DNA of 64,000 nucleotides from Tricholoma matsutake (Eukaryota > Basidiomycota > Agaricomycetes > Agaricales > Tricholomataceae): NCBI GenBank assembly GCA_026075535.2, contig AP026548.1:744001-808000 (forward strand), read 5' to 3'. The translations under genes were made by a program, and so were the position numbers. The first letter of the stretch is position 1; the number at the start of each line of letters is the position of its first letter. The notes beneath the pieces are model-generated. The model ran no database searches. It saw only the letters and a program-made list of their open reading frames with translations, and was not told where the DNA came from. This document shows, piece after piece, positions 1 to 10,255 of this stretch.

Positions 1-322
1 AGACCCGAGAAAACCAGAAGAAGAAACAACTGGAAAAGGGCAAAAACAAAGAATGCAACAGGGCACAACGAATTGTGCAAAGGATGAAGACATTGCTAAC
101 CTCCACAGGGGAGGGAAGCACCGGCAAAAGGAACATGAAAACGACACCACAAAACAGGACAAGTGACCTTTGACAGAGGACTCCCCAACCCACAATTATA
201 GGGCCCCAGATCATGGTACCATCAACACTGAAATATCTATGCCCAGGGAGACCCCCCCTCAGGTAAAAATCGAAGAGGTACCCGACGAAGAACTACTGGC
301 AGACACTGGCATGGAAATATGA

Positions 323-3300
323 GTGATGGAACTGACCCCCAAACAAGATATAATTGAGGATGACTCAATACTAATTGCATACGTGCGAGGCGAACCAGTC
401 ATCGGCCTATTCAGACCAGCCATAGAACTACCCCTGATGGAAGAACATCGAGAGCCGACACACAAATACATCCGAAAGACAAACACCATCAGCAGACTCG
501 TGAAAGGCAAGGGCTCCCCATGGTACCTACTCAACTCCGACATATGGATCAGAGCAAAGACATCCATATCTCAATGACTGGCACATGAACAAGAGGAGGG
601 AAAGGAGACTAGCCAACAGACCCTGGACAACTTGCTGCCACCAGAATACCAGAAGTACAGACAAGTATTCGAGAAGGCCGCATCTGAACGATTCCTGGAA
701 TCAAGACTGTGGGATCACGTGATCAATCTGAAGGAAGGCTTTGTACCAAAGGATTGCAAAGTCTACCCACTGACACCAAAAGAACAAGAGAAACTCAATG
801 AGTTTCTAGACAAAAACCTGGAAAAATGATACATCCGACCATCAAAATCGCCCATGGCATCCCCATTCTTCTTTGTGTCGAAGAAGGATTCCAATGCTCT
901 ACAACCTTGCCAAGACTATCGCTATCTGAATGAAGGAACGATCCAAAACAACTACCCCCTGCCACTGATTGGAGACCTCTTGGACAAGCTGAAGGGAGCG
1001 AAATTTTTCATGAAACTTGATATTCGATGGGGATATCATAATGTATGGATAAAGAAAGGAGATGAGTGGAAGGCAGCATTCATGACTAACTGAGGGCTAT
1101 TTGAGCCAATGGTGATGTTCTTTAGACTATGCAACTCACTGGCAACATTCCAGGCCATGATGAACGATCTCTTCTGAGATATGCTAGACAAAGGATGGCT
1201 CATCATCTATATGGATGACATCCTGATCTTCTCGAAGACAGAAGAAGAACACTGGATAAGGACCGAAAGGGTCCTTGAATGACTACAACAATGTGATCTC
1301 TACCTGAAAGTAGAGAAGTGCAGGTTCAATGTGCAAGAAGTTGACTTCTTGGGCATGATCATCAGGCCCAATGAACTTGCAATGGATAACATGAAACTGG
1401 CTGGGATCAAGGACTGGCCCACGCCGAGCACAGTGAAGGATGTGAGATCCTTCCTAGGATTTGGAAACTTCTATCGAAGATTTATCGGACACTTTGTGGA
1501 TCTGGCCAGACCACTAAACGATTTGACAAAGAAGAACAAGAAATTTGAATGGATGAATGACTGCCAGCAGTCATTCGATGCGCTAAAAAGAAAATTCAAC
1601 AAAGCCCCAGTACTGCTGATGCCTGATGCAACGAAGCCATTTGTGGTGGAATCTGACGCCTCAAAATTTGCAACAGGCACAGTACTCAGACAACAGGATG
1701 CCAATGGAGACTGGCACCCATGCGGTTACATCTCACATTCCTTCAACGAAGCAGAGAGGAACTACGAGATATACGACTGAGAACCTCTTGGGGTAATCCG
1801 AGCACTGGAGACATGGAGACACTACCTACAGGGAACACCATTCCCTGTGACAGTACTATCCGATCACAAGAACCTGACATATTTCCATCAGGCCCAGAAA
1901 CTGAACTGATGACAGGCTAGATGGAGTATCTACCTGTCACAATTTGACCTGAAGCTACAACATGTACCAGGATCACAGATGGTACAATCTGATGCCCTAT
2001 CGAGAAGAGCAGATCATATAGCTGAAGAAGACACCGATAATGAGGACAAGACCATCCTCACCGACGAACTATTTGTGAAAACAATTGACGCTGAACTCCA
2101 GGGAGCCCTGGTCTCAGCAATAATGAAGGATGACCTTGTAAATGACGCTTTATGAGCCCTGAAGAACAATGGAACTCCCCCAATCAAATCTACATTGGAC
2201 GACTAGAAATTCGAAGACAGCCTGCTCTTTTTCAAAGACAGATGCTACGTGCCACAGGACAAAACCCTCCGTTGAGCGATCATACAGAAATATAATGATA
2301 GCATCACGACAGGGCACCCTGGACAATGGCAGACAATCAAACTGATCTGACAAGACTACTGGTGGCCAGGAATGGCCAACTTCATCAAGAAGTATGTCGA
2401 AGGCTGCGCAAAGTGCCAGCAAATGAAAGTGAATACACACCCGATGACCCCACCACCGACACCGATATCATCCAATGCCAGCAGACCACTCGAGCTGGTA
2501 ACGACAGATTTTATCACAGACTTGCCCATGATAAATGGATTTGACTCAATCATGGTTGTGGTAGACCATGGTCTTACAAAGGGGGTAATTTTTATCCCTT
2601 GCGCAAAGACGATCGACACACTTGGTGCTGCAGACCTTTACCTGCACCATGTATACACAAGATTTGGACTCCCCAGAAGAATCATCTCAGACGGAGACCC
2701 TCAATTCACATCCAAACTCTTCCGAGAACTCGGACGATTGCTCGGGATTAAGCTATCCATGAGCACTGCCTATCACCCCCAGACTGATGGAGAAATGGAG
2801 TGAGTAAACCAAGAGCTAGAGGTTTACCTCCGCATGTTCTGTTTGAACAAACCTGAAGATTGGGAGCATTATCTCCCAACAGCAGAATTCGCACACAACC
2901 AGAAGATGCACTCCGCAGTAAAACACTCGCTGTTTTACTTAATGATGGGATATCAACCACGTGCTATCCCCACCCCATACGAAAAGACGAATGTGCTGGC
3001 TGCCAAACAGACAATCCAAGAACTTCTCTCTGCGAGAAGGGAAGCTCTTGCCGCACACAAACTAGCCAGACAGGCTATGGCTGCCCGAACGAAAGGGCAA
3101 TACGAACCATTCAAGGTTGGAGAACAAGTATGGCTTGACTCCAAGAACCTGAAGATTGGCTACCCAACGAGAAAACTGGCACCAAAATGAGAAGGGCCTT
3201 TTGTGATTGAAGATGCCTTGTCGAGAACGACATACTGATTGAACTGCTGCCGAGATGGAAGATCCACCCAGTATTCCATGTGGCTTTACTCACACAATAC

Positions 3301-3534
3301 CATGAGAACGACACTCATGGGCGAAACTTCCTGACTCCACCACCCGACCTTGTGGAAGGAGAAAATGAATACGAGGTGGAAGCAATCATCGCACACAAGA
3401 AGCATGGCAAGACATGCCGTTACCTCATGAAATGGGTTGACTACCCGACATCCGAAAACACATGGGAACCCAAATCAAACCTGAAGAATGCCCCCAAGAT
3501 CCTGATGGCATATAAGCAGAGGTACCACCTCTGA
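323..3534 (+). pseudogene. pol: Gypsy-1 pol polyprotein (RT-RNase H-integrase-chromodomain), decayed
   Basis: This polyprotein would copy element RNA into DNA and integrate it. One reading frame holds from 323 to about 3190 without indels but with 13 TGA stops and one TAG (2204). A frameshift near 3200-3280 moves to the frame of the chromodomain. Visible motifs: linker with SILIAYVRGEP (~350-390); RT with an intact YMDD (1208-1219); RNase H region with DHKNL (~1863); integrase zinc region ending CAKCQQ (~2405); catalytic Asp in TTDFITDLP (~2506) and in SDGDPQF (~2690), with Glu just before the 2801 stop; and a chromodomain (3367-3534) with YLMKWVDYP and NTWEP. Many stops sit where the family has Arg, as expected if CGA became TGA. 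It is non-functional as read. Confidence 0.92.
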
Positions 3535-3595
3535 CGGAACCCAGAACCCCCTCCTTCCTCCCACTATGATACTACCTGAGAATGCCTGCTGAACA

Positions 3596-4308
3596 ATGAT
3601 TCACCCAAGAATACCTATGAAACTGATTGAATGCCAATGCCCTTTGCATTCACCTCGCCCACGACCCACCGAAATACCATCTTGCCAGGATGTGCTTCTA
3701 CTACGCAAGCACAATCGAACAAATGGAACGAAACCTAGAAGAAGTGATGAACAATGCAGACGCCCTGGGGATCTAACAGACGATCCAGGAGATGATTGCA
3801 CCGCGGTCAGACAGACCAAGAACAGCCAAGGAGAGACCTCACACCCCCCTAGATTGACACAGATGACCACCGACCTTGCCCTTGCCATTCAGAAAGTGGA
3901 GCGACAGAGACAAACAATGAGCTCCCTCTGGAGACTCCTCCCATTCTATGAAGAACCTGAAGATCATGCCTAGGGCACCCAAAGTAATTGATCTGACCAC
4001 CCCTGAACCTGAACCAAAAACCACCCAACTGCCTTGGTCCCCCCCACACATGAGACATGCCAGATGTTTCATCTGCCAAGAAATAGGCCATTTCGGCCTG
4101 ATTTGCCAATGATATATTTGCAAGTATTGCAAACAATGAGGCCCCGGACACTATAGGATGAACTGCCCAGAGAAACCTCGGAAAGATTGAGAATCCAATC
4201 AAAGAGAAGCCGAATGCAGACAGCAGCTCTTCTTTAACTCCAGATACGATGATTTTGATGATGATGCAATGGGAAACATGACAGGAGAGCCATATGGAAG
4301 GATTTAAA
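3596..4308 (+). pseudogene. Extra 3' ORF of Gypsy-1 with two zinc-knuckle-like motifs
   Basis: Downstream of the chromodomain a Pro/Arg/Gln-rich stretch (3596-3973) is followed, after a frame change, by an ORF beginning near 3966. It carries CFICQEIGHFGLIC (a CX2CX4HX4C knuckle) and then a second CX2CX6HX4C-like motif ending in MNC, interrupted by TGA stops. The ORF continues with an acidic tail (YDDFDDDAM) to a TAA at about 4308. In most Ty3/gypsy elements knuckles belong to Gag, 5' of pol, so a knuckle ORF after pol is unusual; I believe some agaricomycete gypsy families share it but cannot verify this. It may be a nucleic-acid-binding accessory protein. Role unknown. Confidence 0.6.
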
Positions 4309-4346
4309 AGGCAGAGCTCAAGATGATGGCATGACAAGACAGACCC

Positions 4347-4565
4347 ATGCTCACAGGGATTACGATCCTTGCCATCGTCATTGGCATGACCCTGGCTGCA
4401 GCGGCAGCCCTAACCTTTGCATTTTGCCTCTACGCCATCTTCCAAACAGAACCTGAACTCCCAATTACAGACGTTGAATTTGCCATCCTGCAATGCCCCC
4501 CTTTCAATGATACTACCGACTCCTTGACACCACTACCTAGGGCAGCGCAAACCAGAAGAACCTGA
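4347..4565 (+). CDS. Small single-pass membrane protein ORF at the 3' end of Gypsy-1
   Basis: This unbroken 72-codon ORF lies between the zinc-knuckle ORF and the purine tract that precedes the 3' LTR. Residues ~2-30 form one strongly hydrophobic segment (ILAIVIGM, then an alanine run, then AFCLYAIF) followed by a polar acidic tail, so it would encode a short membrane-anchored peptide. It stays open although the neighbouring frames of the element have collected many stops, but its length is small enough for this to be chance. An envelope-like role is not supported: no signal peptide plus ectodomain, cysteine pattern or cleavage site is visible. Family not recognised. Confidence 0.4.
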   Translation: MLTGITILAIVIGMTLAAAAALTFAFCLYAIFQTEPELPITDVEFAILQCPPFNDTTDSLTPLPRAAQTRRT

Positions 4566-4715
4566 TCATGGTCCAAGTTCGGACATGAATTATTCCTCCA
4601 TCATACCCCTCGACCCCGACCTACCCACATAACCAGACCATGCCCGATCAGACCACAAAGGAGAGACGAAGATTTAAGTCGAAGTGTGGAACTTTCAACC
4701 ATAGCAGGGGGGTAA

Positions 4716-5401
4716 TGTTACAATTTTCCTTGTAACTCATGGAACCCGACTGACCCGATGATCCCCTCCAGACAGGAGGCACTCCATGATTCATGCCTAG
4801 GGCATGTCCTTGACACCAGACACATGCACGATGCATGCTGACTGCATGCATTCGATCCCCTTCCCATGGAAGGCACCCTTGATGTATGGTGACTCCATGC
4901 ACCCGAACCCACTCCCATACATGCTGTGATATGACAGCCTCTTGACATGAGGTCCATGACATCGGATGCCTCATGCTAGGCATGAGGCTTATCTCTTATT
5001 GTTTCCTGACATGCTGCACTGCAGCACTCCATGACATTGGATGCCTCATGCAAGGCATGAGGCCTATTGTTTCTACTCTTACTTGATATGCATCTATCTT
5101 TCCGATTGGACAATAAGGACCTCCCTTGTAGTATAAGTACTGCAACTCGTAGTAGGGATGTCCTCAGTTTAGATCTAGGCAATCTACAGCTTTAACTTGT
5201 GAACTTGTGAACTTACTTGAAACCACTAAGGAAGCCCCTTAGTGCGTGAACCCAAACAACTCTATGCAGAAGGCCTGCTAGAGTGCACTATCTCTCTTAC
5301 ATTGGATGCTCTGAGTAAGACTAGTGCCAAACGACTTGTCGAGGAAGCACCTCGTCAAACAACATTGACTAGATCAAGTGGTTGAGGCTTTGCCCTTAAC
5401 A
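4716..5401 (+). repeat. 3' LTR of Gypsy-1
   Basis: The LTR starts TGTTACAATTTTCC directly after the purine tract AGCAGGGGGG and ends CCCTTAACA, giving 686 bp with inverted termini TGTTA...TAACA. It contains the CATGAGGC/GCCTCATG palindromic words and CCTCATGC repeats. A related LTR lies inverted at 11391-12022, sharing the TGTTACAATTTT start, the CTTAACA end and the GCCTCATGC motif. The base after 5401 returns to copia sequence; with the 5' end outside the window the target-site duplication cannot be checked (candidate right copy CCACA, 5402-5406). Confidence 0.85.
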
Positions 5402-5573
5402 CCACAGTTCTGACATTTGTTACCGGCATATTTGCAAAATTTACTTGACCAATGTCCCAGTTGTTTACAATGTTTGCAATAAGGTTTGTTAAAGGATTTA
5501 TGATGGGGGTGATGCACTCTTCTAAAGTTTTGTTAGTTCTGCTATTCTTCTGGGTATTAACCAGGTTTGTGCT

Positions 5574-6600
5574 TAGTGCTTGAAGGTCCAGTCACACAGA
5601 CTGAAAAATAACTGAGACTGAACTGAACCATAACCAATGTAACTGGACCTGTTGTCACGGTCCTGTCGGTTACAGTACCGGTTCGGTCTGCGGTTTGCTG
5701 ATCTCGAGACAAACAGCAAAACCGTTCAAGACCAGTTAGAACCAGTCTCGAACCAAACCCTTAGTCCTAAGTGTATGTAGTTGTAAATATATCTATTGAA
5801 CTTGTATATACATAAAAAGTGGGGCACACCTGAGGGAAAGCATGGAAATGTGAGCCATTTAAATATTACAGACTATTTGTATGTATTTGCATGGTCATGC
5901 ACTTTCGTCTATGCATTTTTGACACGTTTACATGTTTCATTTATATGTTTATACTTATTTGTACTGCATTGCCACAACCCTGCAATGCACTCATGACTTT
6001 CTTGGCAGAACAGGGTCCAAACAATGAAAGACATTGTTTGGGCCCAGGTAAGTTTATCATTTCATCTTTTACATATCTAACTACCATTTTTGTTTGTTTT
6101 TAGGTACTATATTTATATTTATGACTACGATGGTGCTGTCTACTGCCATGAGCCTCTGCTCGTGGAGTGGATAATGGAGCAATGACAAACTGGGAACAAC
6201 AACGACAGGATGACAATGAACGGGGACCATGAGACAGCAACAATGCAACACCCACCCCTCCCTCGCTCGAAACATGAGACAGAGGGGTCATTTTCTACTG
6301 ATGAGTCATCCCCAGCACCGCCGTCCAGCCTTGCAAGCCACTGCTCATGGGTGGACTTGTTTCCTTGTCTTTTAATTTTGTTCTTTTTTCTGTATGTATC
6401 TTAGTTACAAAAAATAGTTGGTATATAATTTGTAGGACTGGTCAAAACTATTTGAGAACTGCAGATGGACTGCTCAGAACCAGTTCTGAGTGGTTCAGTC
6501 TGCAGTTACGTAGAATTTTAAATATTATAGGACCGGTTCAGTCCTCAGTTCAAGCCCACAAGGGCAAAAAACTGGGACCAGACCGGACTTTCAAGCACTA
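5574..6600. mobile_element. hAT-like non-autonomous element 1 with TIRs and perfect 8-bp TSD
   Basis: The termini are inverted repeats: TAGTGCTTGAAGGTCCAGTC at the left and its counterpart TAGTGCTTGAAAGTCCGGTC read from the right end (18 of 20 match). Both sides carry the 8-bp duplication TTTGTGCT (5566-5573 and 6601-6608), the TSD length typical of hAT transposons. Subterminal regions are rich in ACCGGTT/GGTCCAGT words. No transposase is encoded. The middle holds a GGGTCCAAAC palindrome followed by an intron-like sequence (6013-6103) and mini-hairpins of the GAGC...GCTC type (near 6160 and 6338). It splits the Copia-1 gag. Three relatives lie at 13424, 53233 and 61951. Confidence 0.9.
6013..6103 (+). 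other. Hairpin-intron cassette inside hAT-like element 1
   Basis: A 14-bp-stem palindrome (GGGTCCAAACAATG, loop about 5 nt, CATTGTTTGGGCCC; 6013-6045, one T/C mismatch that is a G-U pair in RNA) is followed one base later by CAG|GTAAGT. The intron-like segment 6048-6103 (56 nt) has a TATCTAAC branch-site match and a pyrimidine-rich run ending TTTTTAG. The same arrangement recurs at 9784, 21069, 21499, 56704 and 57032. GT-AG ends, branch site and length fit agaricomycete spliceosomal introns. Whether it is spliced is inference. Confidence 0.7.
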
Positions 6601-7380
6601 TTTGTGCTAGAACCATTAGAATACTTGTTATGAGAGCACATCATACAAATTTTATATTCCTCCCATAATAAGCTAATAAAGGAATCTGAGGACATTCTTC
6701 TTTTGGGGTCCGGATCATTGGGATCATTGGCATTCCCATTATAGGGTTCGATGTAAGTCTGCCAAGATGAAGGTAAAGATGCCAAAATAATCACTTTGAA
6801 GCGGGTGTCTGAGACATGGAATTCAGGGTTAGGGAATTTATTGATGCAGTTGCGATACAATTTAAGTGTGTCAAGATGCTTTAGGAGATCATCCATGTCA
6901 AGTATCTTGGTCGCATATAACAGGCACTGTATATGATTTACTGTTTGATGTGCCTTGTTCTTGTGAGTGACTGTAAGTGCCAAATACATCACTTCAGCTG
7001 ATGTTTTCAATCTGACGTGATTCATTTGTGAGGAGGTGACATTGTGCATGATTACTTGTTGTGCCCAAAAGTTGTTTTTGTCCCAGTTATTTGCATTAAT
7101 GGGATCTATGGTTTCACCTGGTCATTTTACACTGCCAGTAGTATATCCAGTTATATCACAATTGATAAATACCCTTTTGAATATTCTTTTGTCTGAATCA
7201 ATTTGATTGCTGGTTGAGCTGCTGCCTGTTGCCATTGTTGAGGTGTAGATTCTACTAGCTCAAATAGAGGCTGAGGGTGTGCCTTCCTCAGGCTCTTCCA
7301 GTTCAATGAGTTGATCTGACATAGTGTGTCCAAGTCCAGAATGAGTTATTTAGATATGAAAAAGGGCAGGGCCAATAACC

Positions 7381-7562
7381 TATTGGGATTATGGTGTGGA
7401 GTAGAAGTTTGTAGGGATTTAATGATGGGTGTTCAGGACAAGGTAGAACATCTCGTATTCCCCTATACTATGATGTACCTATGTTATGATCTACAAATAC
7501 ATTGTGTTCTATTTTTATATGTGATGCACTAATGTGATGTGCTAGGATTGACTATCCCAACA
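7381..7562 (-). repeat. 5' LTR of Copia-1
   Basis: On the minus strand the segment starts TGTTGGGATAGTC at 7562 and ends ATCCCAATA at 7381, giving a 182-bp LTR with inverted ends TGTTGGGAT/ATCCCAATA. It lies 59 bases upstream of the gag ATG (7322). The bases just after the LTR (GGTTATTGGCCC) are where the primer-binding site should be, and a related GGTTATGGGCC sits after the candidate LTR of Copia-3 near 50654. TATAAAAAT near 7513-7520 (minus strand) is a possible promoter element. Confidence 0.7.
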
Positions 7563-7969
7563 AACAGTGATCTTGGTATCATCATTCCCACCTGTGAAAA
7601 ATTCAAGTTTTGTTGCTGGATAGAGAAACATCAGAAGCATTTACTAATTTGGCATATCAACCTGAATAGAGTTTAATTCTTGAATAATTCAGCAATCAAA
7701 CATAATAGTAGCAGTCAAAGTAGAGTGATCGCCAATTATTGCATGATTATGTACAAGAAATTGATGATAATCCAAACCACCTTGACTGTGACAATTATTG
7801 AGCATGATTACTGATTATGGGCCATGATTCTTTTGACAGGTTTGTGATCTTCTGCATGATGTAAGCAAAATGTGAGCAGATTGAATAATCAGCTTCAATA
7901 ATTGTCCAAATAATTGTTGAATCACCTCTGGAGGCAATTTGACAATTCAGTGATTATTGCCATAATCAC
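7563..7969. other. No gene recognised
   Basis: This AT-rich stretch between the Copia-1 LTR and the TIR element at 7970 contains several TGATTATT/AATAATCA words in both orientations but no coding frame or known motif. It ends with AATCAC, the left copy of the duplication flanking the next element. Confidence 0.5.
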
Positions 7970-8835
7970 ACAAGGGGGTGACAGGCCACAAATTTTAGAC
8001 ATCCACTCATAATTTTTTTTAAGTGGCCATCTGGGACCCCCCCCTCCCCATCCTTCTATATATGGTAGTTTCCCATCACGTGTCAGCCTATTTTGGGTAA
8101 CTCCCCAGATCAAAATCATCAACCAGCCTGTCACATGCATGTCAAACTCGAGTCAATGAGTGTACAAGGTGTTTCGTGACCTGTGTGATCAACTCCCTCA
8201 GTCATCACACCTCCTATACACCTTCAGTGTCTGCTACCTTGTGCACTGAAAGCTCTTCTGTAATTTTCCTATTCTTCCTTTCTTATCAGCCAGGTATTTA
8301 CACTTGATTTACTAGTAGTATACCAGTGCACCTATTACTTATTTGGTATCTCACAGAGGTGAGACAACCCCAATCAGATATTTTTGTTTGGCCTTGGTGA
8401 GCTCGCGAGGCAAATGGATTGTGTATCAGACTACCACAACTGCAAACCATAATGAGAAACCTAAGAAAACTAAATGTAGAAAACAAATAACAGAGGGCAG
8501 CATCAGACAACTTGCAAACCCAAATTCCAACAATTTAAATACTTTGAAAGAATTGACAAGGTTTGGAGGTATTTCCAGTACAATGATGTCAATGCATTAT
8601 TATAATATACTAGGGAAGGTCAGGAACAACACTGAGTGTGGGCTGGAGGCCAAATCTGGTGCATTGGGTGGGGAAACTAAGAGATAGAACATGTTTTGGA
8701 GCCAAATTTGCAGCTCTAGAGCACCCTAGACATGACCTGACCTTTCAAAACTTTGATGTCAAAAGTTTTTTTAGCGGGTCCTCTGGACCCCCCCCCCACC
8801 TGATGTGCAGGATTTGGGTGCCAACACCCCCTTGT
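7970..8835. mobile_element. Non-coding TIR element with ACAAGGGGGTG ends
   Basis: The left end ACAAGGGGGTG (7970-7980) is matched by the inverted right end CACCCCCTTGT (8825-8835), an exact 11-bp TIR. Similarity continues imperfectly inward (CACAAATTTTAGACATC against CCCAAATCCTGCACATC), and C runs near 8040 and 8790 face each other. AATCAC is repeated on both sides (7964-7969, 8836-8841). No open frame of note is present over 866 bp, so it appears to be a MITE-like non-autonomous DNA transposon of unassigned superfamily; the six-base duplication could be part of a longer decayed one. Confidence 0.65.
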
Positions 8836-8909
8836 AATCACGATTATCCATGTCCCAAAAATCATGGACATAATCAGTGGATAATTGCCCTACTTTGAGT
8901 GCTACTAAT

Positions 8910-9047
8910 TATTGGGATATTAACCATGAGTGGGGACTTCTTAGTGAGAGTCAAAGAGAGACCTAGACATCTCATATACTCCTATTGCAAGACTACATGC
9001 TATAAATAGCATGTACTATATGTACTTGGACCAAGCACATCCCAACA
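8910..9047 (-). repeat. 3' LTR of Copia-2
   Basis: Read on the minus strand this 138-bp segment starts TGTTGGGATGTG directly after a purine tract (CTTGAGGGGGAG) and ends ATATCCCAATA. The ends match those of the Copia-1 LTR although the interior differs. A TATTTATA box lies within it. It is placed correctly downstream of the Copia-2 RNase H frame that ends at 9178. Short LTRs of 130-200 bp are usual for Ty1/copia elements. Confidence 0.7.
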
Positions 9048-9177
9048 CTCCCCCTCAAGCCTTACCATGGTTTGAGTACAGGGGAATGGTTACTTCATCC
9101 AGGTGCATCACAACCTCTATGTGGTGGAAAACCCTGTGGGAAAAACCTATCCACATGCAAGTAAAGCTACTGGGTTA

Positions 9178-9516
9178 CTAGTGCATTGACTGGATGCCCA
9201 TCTCTTCTCTATGTTGCATAAATTTTGGCTTTGGTAGAGCTTTGGTTAATACATCTGCAGTTTGCTCTGGATCACAACAGTTTTGTATATCAAGAACTTT
9301 TTTGTTCACAAGGTCCCTGACCCAGTGATGGCACAGAGTGATGTGTTTTGAATATTGATGGAATTGTTGGTTGTGTGTTAATGCTACAGACTCCTCATTG
9401 TCCTTAAAAATAATTGGCGGGTCATCCTGAATAAATCTGAGTTCACCATATAAATTCCTGAGCCAGGTTGCTTTGCATCCAGCTTCCAAGAGAGCTACAT
9501 ATTCTGCTTCTGTGGA
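9178..9516 (-). pseudogene. pol: Copia-2 RNase H, C-terminal part
   Basis: The minus-strand frame reads STEAEYVAL, then NEESVALTHN, HQYSKHITL, and ends with ADVLTKALPKPKF, a typical C-terminus of Ty1/copia RNase H. The frame is open from the insertion point to its stop at 9178. Its N-terminal continuation is found beyond the 3.78-kb insertion at 13302: the two halves meet at ALSS/STEAEY with the 8-bp target duplication between them. RNase H would degrade the RNA strand during reverse transcription. Confidence 0.88.
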
Positions 9517-9783
9517 TAGGATAAAGCACGGGTGCAGGTCAACCTGTGGTAAATAGGTGACGGGTTTGATGGGTATGGGTACGGTTGCTGAAATGCCATA
9601 CCTGTGGCATACTGTACCCACTTTAATGGTGTCACAGATTAACGGGTATTTGAGTCACCAGCCATGGAAGTTGCCGGCCATCGATCAACAAGCTGTGTCA
9701 TCATTTCAACCATACTTTTACTTCTCAACTAACTGTTTTTTAGGTTCTAAACAACTGGCAAACAACATGAAGTGAATGAAACA

Positions 9784-9886
9784 GGGCCCAAACAATGTTT
9801 ATCGTTGTTTGGGTCCCCAGGTATATTTTTCTTTGTTCATATCTTGTTTTTCTTTATTCAACTAACTTTATTTTCATTATTTACAG
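9784..9886 (+). other. Hairpin-intron cassette inside the 3.78-kb element
   Basis: The palindrome GGGCCCAAACAATG...GTTGTTTGGGTCC (9784-9816) is followed by CCCAG|GTATAT. The intron-like segment 9821-9886 (66 nt) contains CAACTAAC as branch site and ends ATTTACAG before GTTTTAACTC. A second acceptor-like sequence (CTAACTGTTTTTTAG) lies upstream near 9730-9743. The 3' half of this intron resembles the 66-nt introns at 21104 and 56739. Confidence 0.68.
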
Positions 9887-9929
9887 GTTTTAACTCACTT
9901 ACAATGATGTGACTACCATGATGATGACA

Positions 9930-10190
9930 ATGATGGCCACCACCACCACCACCACCACCACCACAGCACCGCAGCACCCCCAACTGCTGCCGTGAGTGAC
10001 TGCTTGTGGGGTGGAAACAGGGAGTGATGGGGATGGGGATGACAAGAAGGAGCAGGCACAATGATGCTGGCCACCACCACCACCACCACCATCACTGCTA
10101 GTGGGGTGGAAGCAAGGAGAAACGACAAGGGCAACTGGCCACCAGGACACCACCAGGACCCAGCACCCACCACCACCACTGCAAACAACT
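9930..10190 (+). repeat. (ACC)n simple repeats with degraded mini-hairpins
   Basis: Runs of CCACCACCACC occur at about 9935-9965, 10072-10092 and 10165-10185, separated by sequences ending in GGGGTGGAA that look like worn copies of the GAGC-NNCT-GCTC...GGTGGA mini-hairpin (near 9987 and 10092). Open frames here encode only homopolymers (His, Trp, Val or Gly) and are not treated as genes. Confidence 0.7.
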
Positions 10191-10255
10191 CATCAATTTT
10201 TTCTTCGTGAGTTTGCAGGCTATACACTGTCATCGTCCTAATGTTCCAGTCCCGA

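Larger units (their letters stand above)
1..5401 (+). mobile_element. Ty3/gypsy chromodomain retrotransposon, 5'-truncated by the window (Gypsy-1)
   Basis: The sequence contains, in order, a protease-RT linker, reverse transcriptase, RNase H, integrase and chromodomain, then a zinc-knuckle ORF, a small membrane ORF, a purine tract (4703-4712) and a 3' LTR (4716-5401). Gag and the 5' LTR lie outside the window; the first ~300 bases show no clear domain. The element is old: its main frame carries 13 TGA and one TAG stop. It ends inside a minus-strand copia gag, whose zinc-knuckle region resumes at 5402, so it inserted into that copia. Domain order (integrase before chromodomain) is that of chromovirus-type Ty3/gypsy elements of fungi. 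Confidence 0.93.
5402..7322 (-). pseudogene. gag: Ty1/copia gag (Copia-1), interrupted
   Basis: On the minus strand an ATG at 7322 opens a frame beginning MSDQLIELEEPEEG, broken by TGA stops, that carries a Ty1/copia-type (UBN2-like) Gag with NNWDKNNFWAQQ, YLALTVTHKNKA and the segment TLKLYRNCINKF (7049-6609). The zinc-knuckle region, PYCKHCKQLGHW followed by KCQNCG, appears at 5402-5573. Between them lies the 1,027-bp hAT-like element 5574-6600 with duplicated TTTGTGCT. The pol region is not seen because Gypsy-1 occupies the sequence to the left. Gag would form the virus-like particle. Stop codons are TGA, as in the neighbouring elements. Confidence 0.82.

Noticed and set aside
323..3534. 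TGA recoding (selenocysteine or altered genetic code) as explanation for the many in-frame TGA codons
   Set aside because: TGA often falls where Arg is conserved, CGA-to-TGA decay explains it, TGA also serves as normal stop in open frames here (for example 48258), and no SECIS-like structure was seen.
3849..4337. 162-codon minus-strand ORF opposite the Gypsy-1 knuckle ORF
   Set aside because: The plus strand carries recognisable zinc knuckles there; the antisense frame has no motif and reflects stop-poor composition.
4347..4565. Envelope-like gene of Gypsy-1
   Set aside because: Only one hydrophobic segment and 72 codons; no signal peptide, ectodomain or cleavage features.
1..5401. Classical ascomycete RIP
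   Set aside because: RIP favours CpA to TpA and would leave mainly TAA/TAG stops and strong AT bias; here TGA dominates and changes look CpG-centred.
9899..10233. Minus-strand ORFs of 67-106 codons rich in Val, Gly or Trp
   Set aside because: They are translations of (ACC)n/(GGT)n simple repeats in all frames, with no composition expected of a protein.
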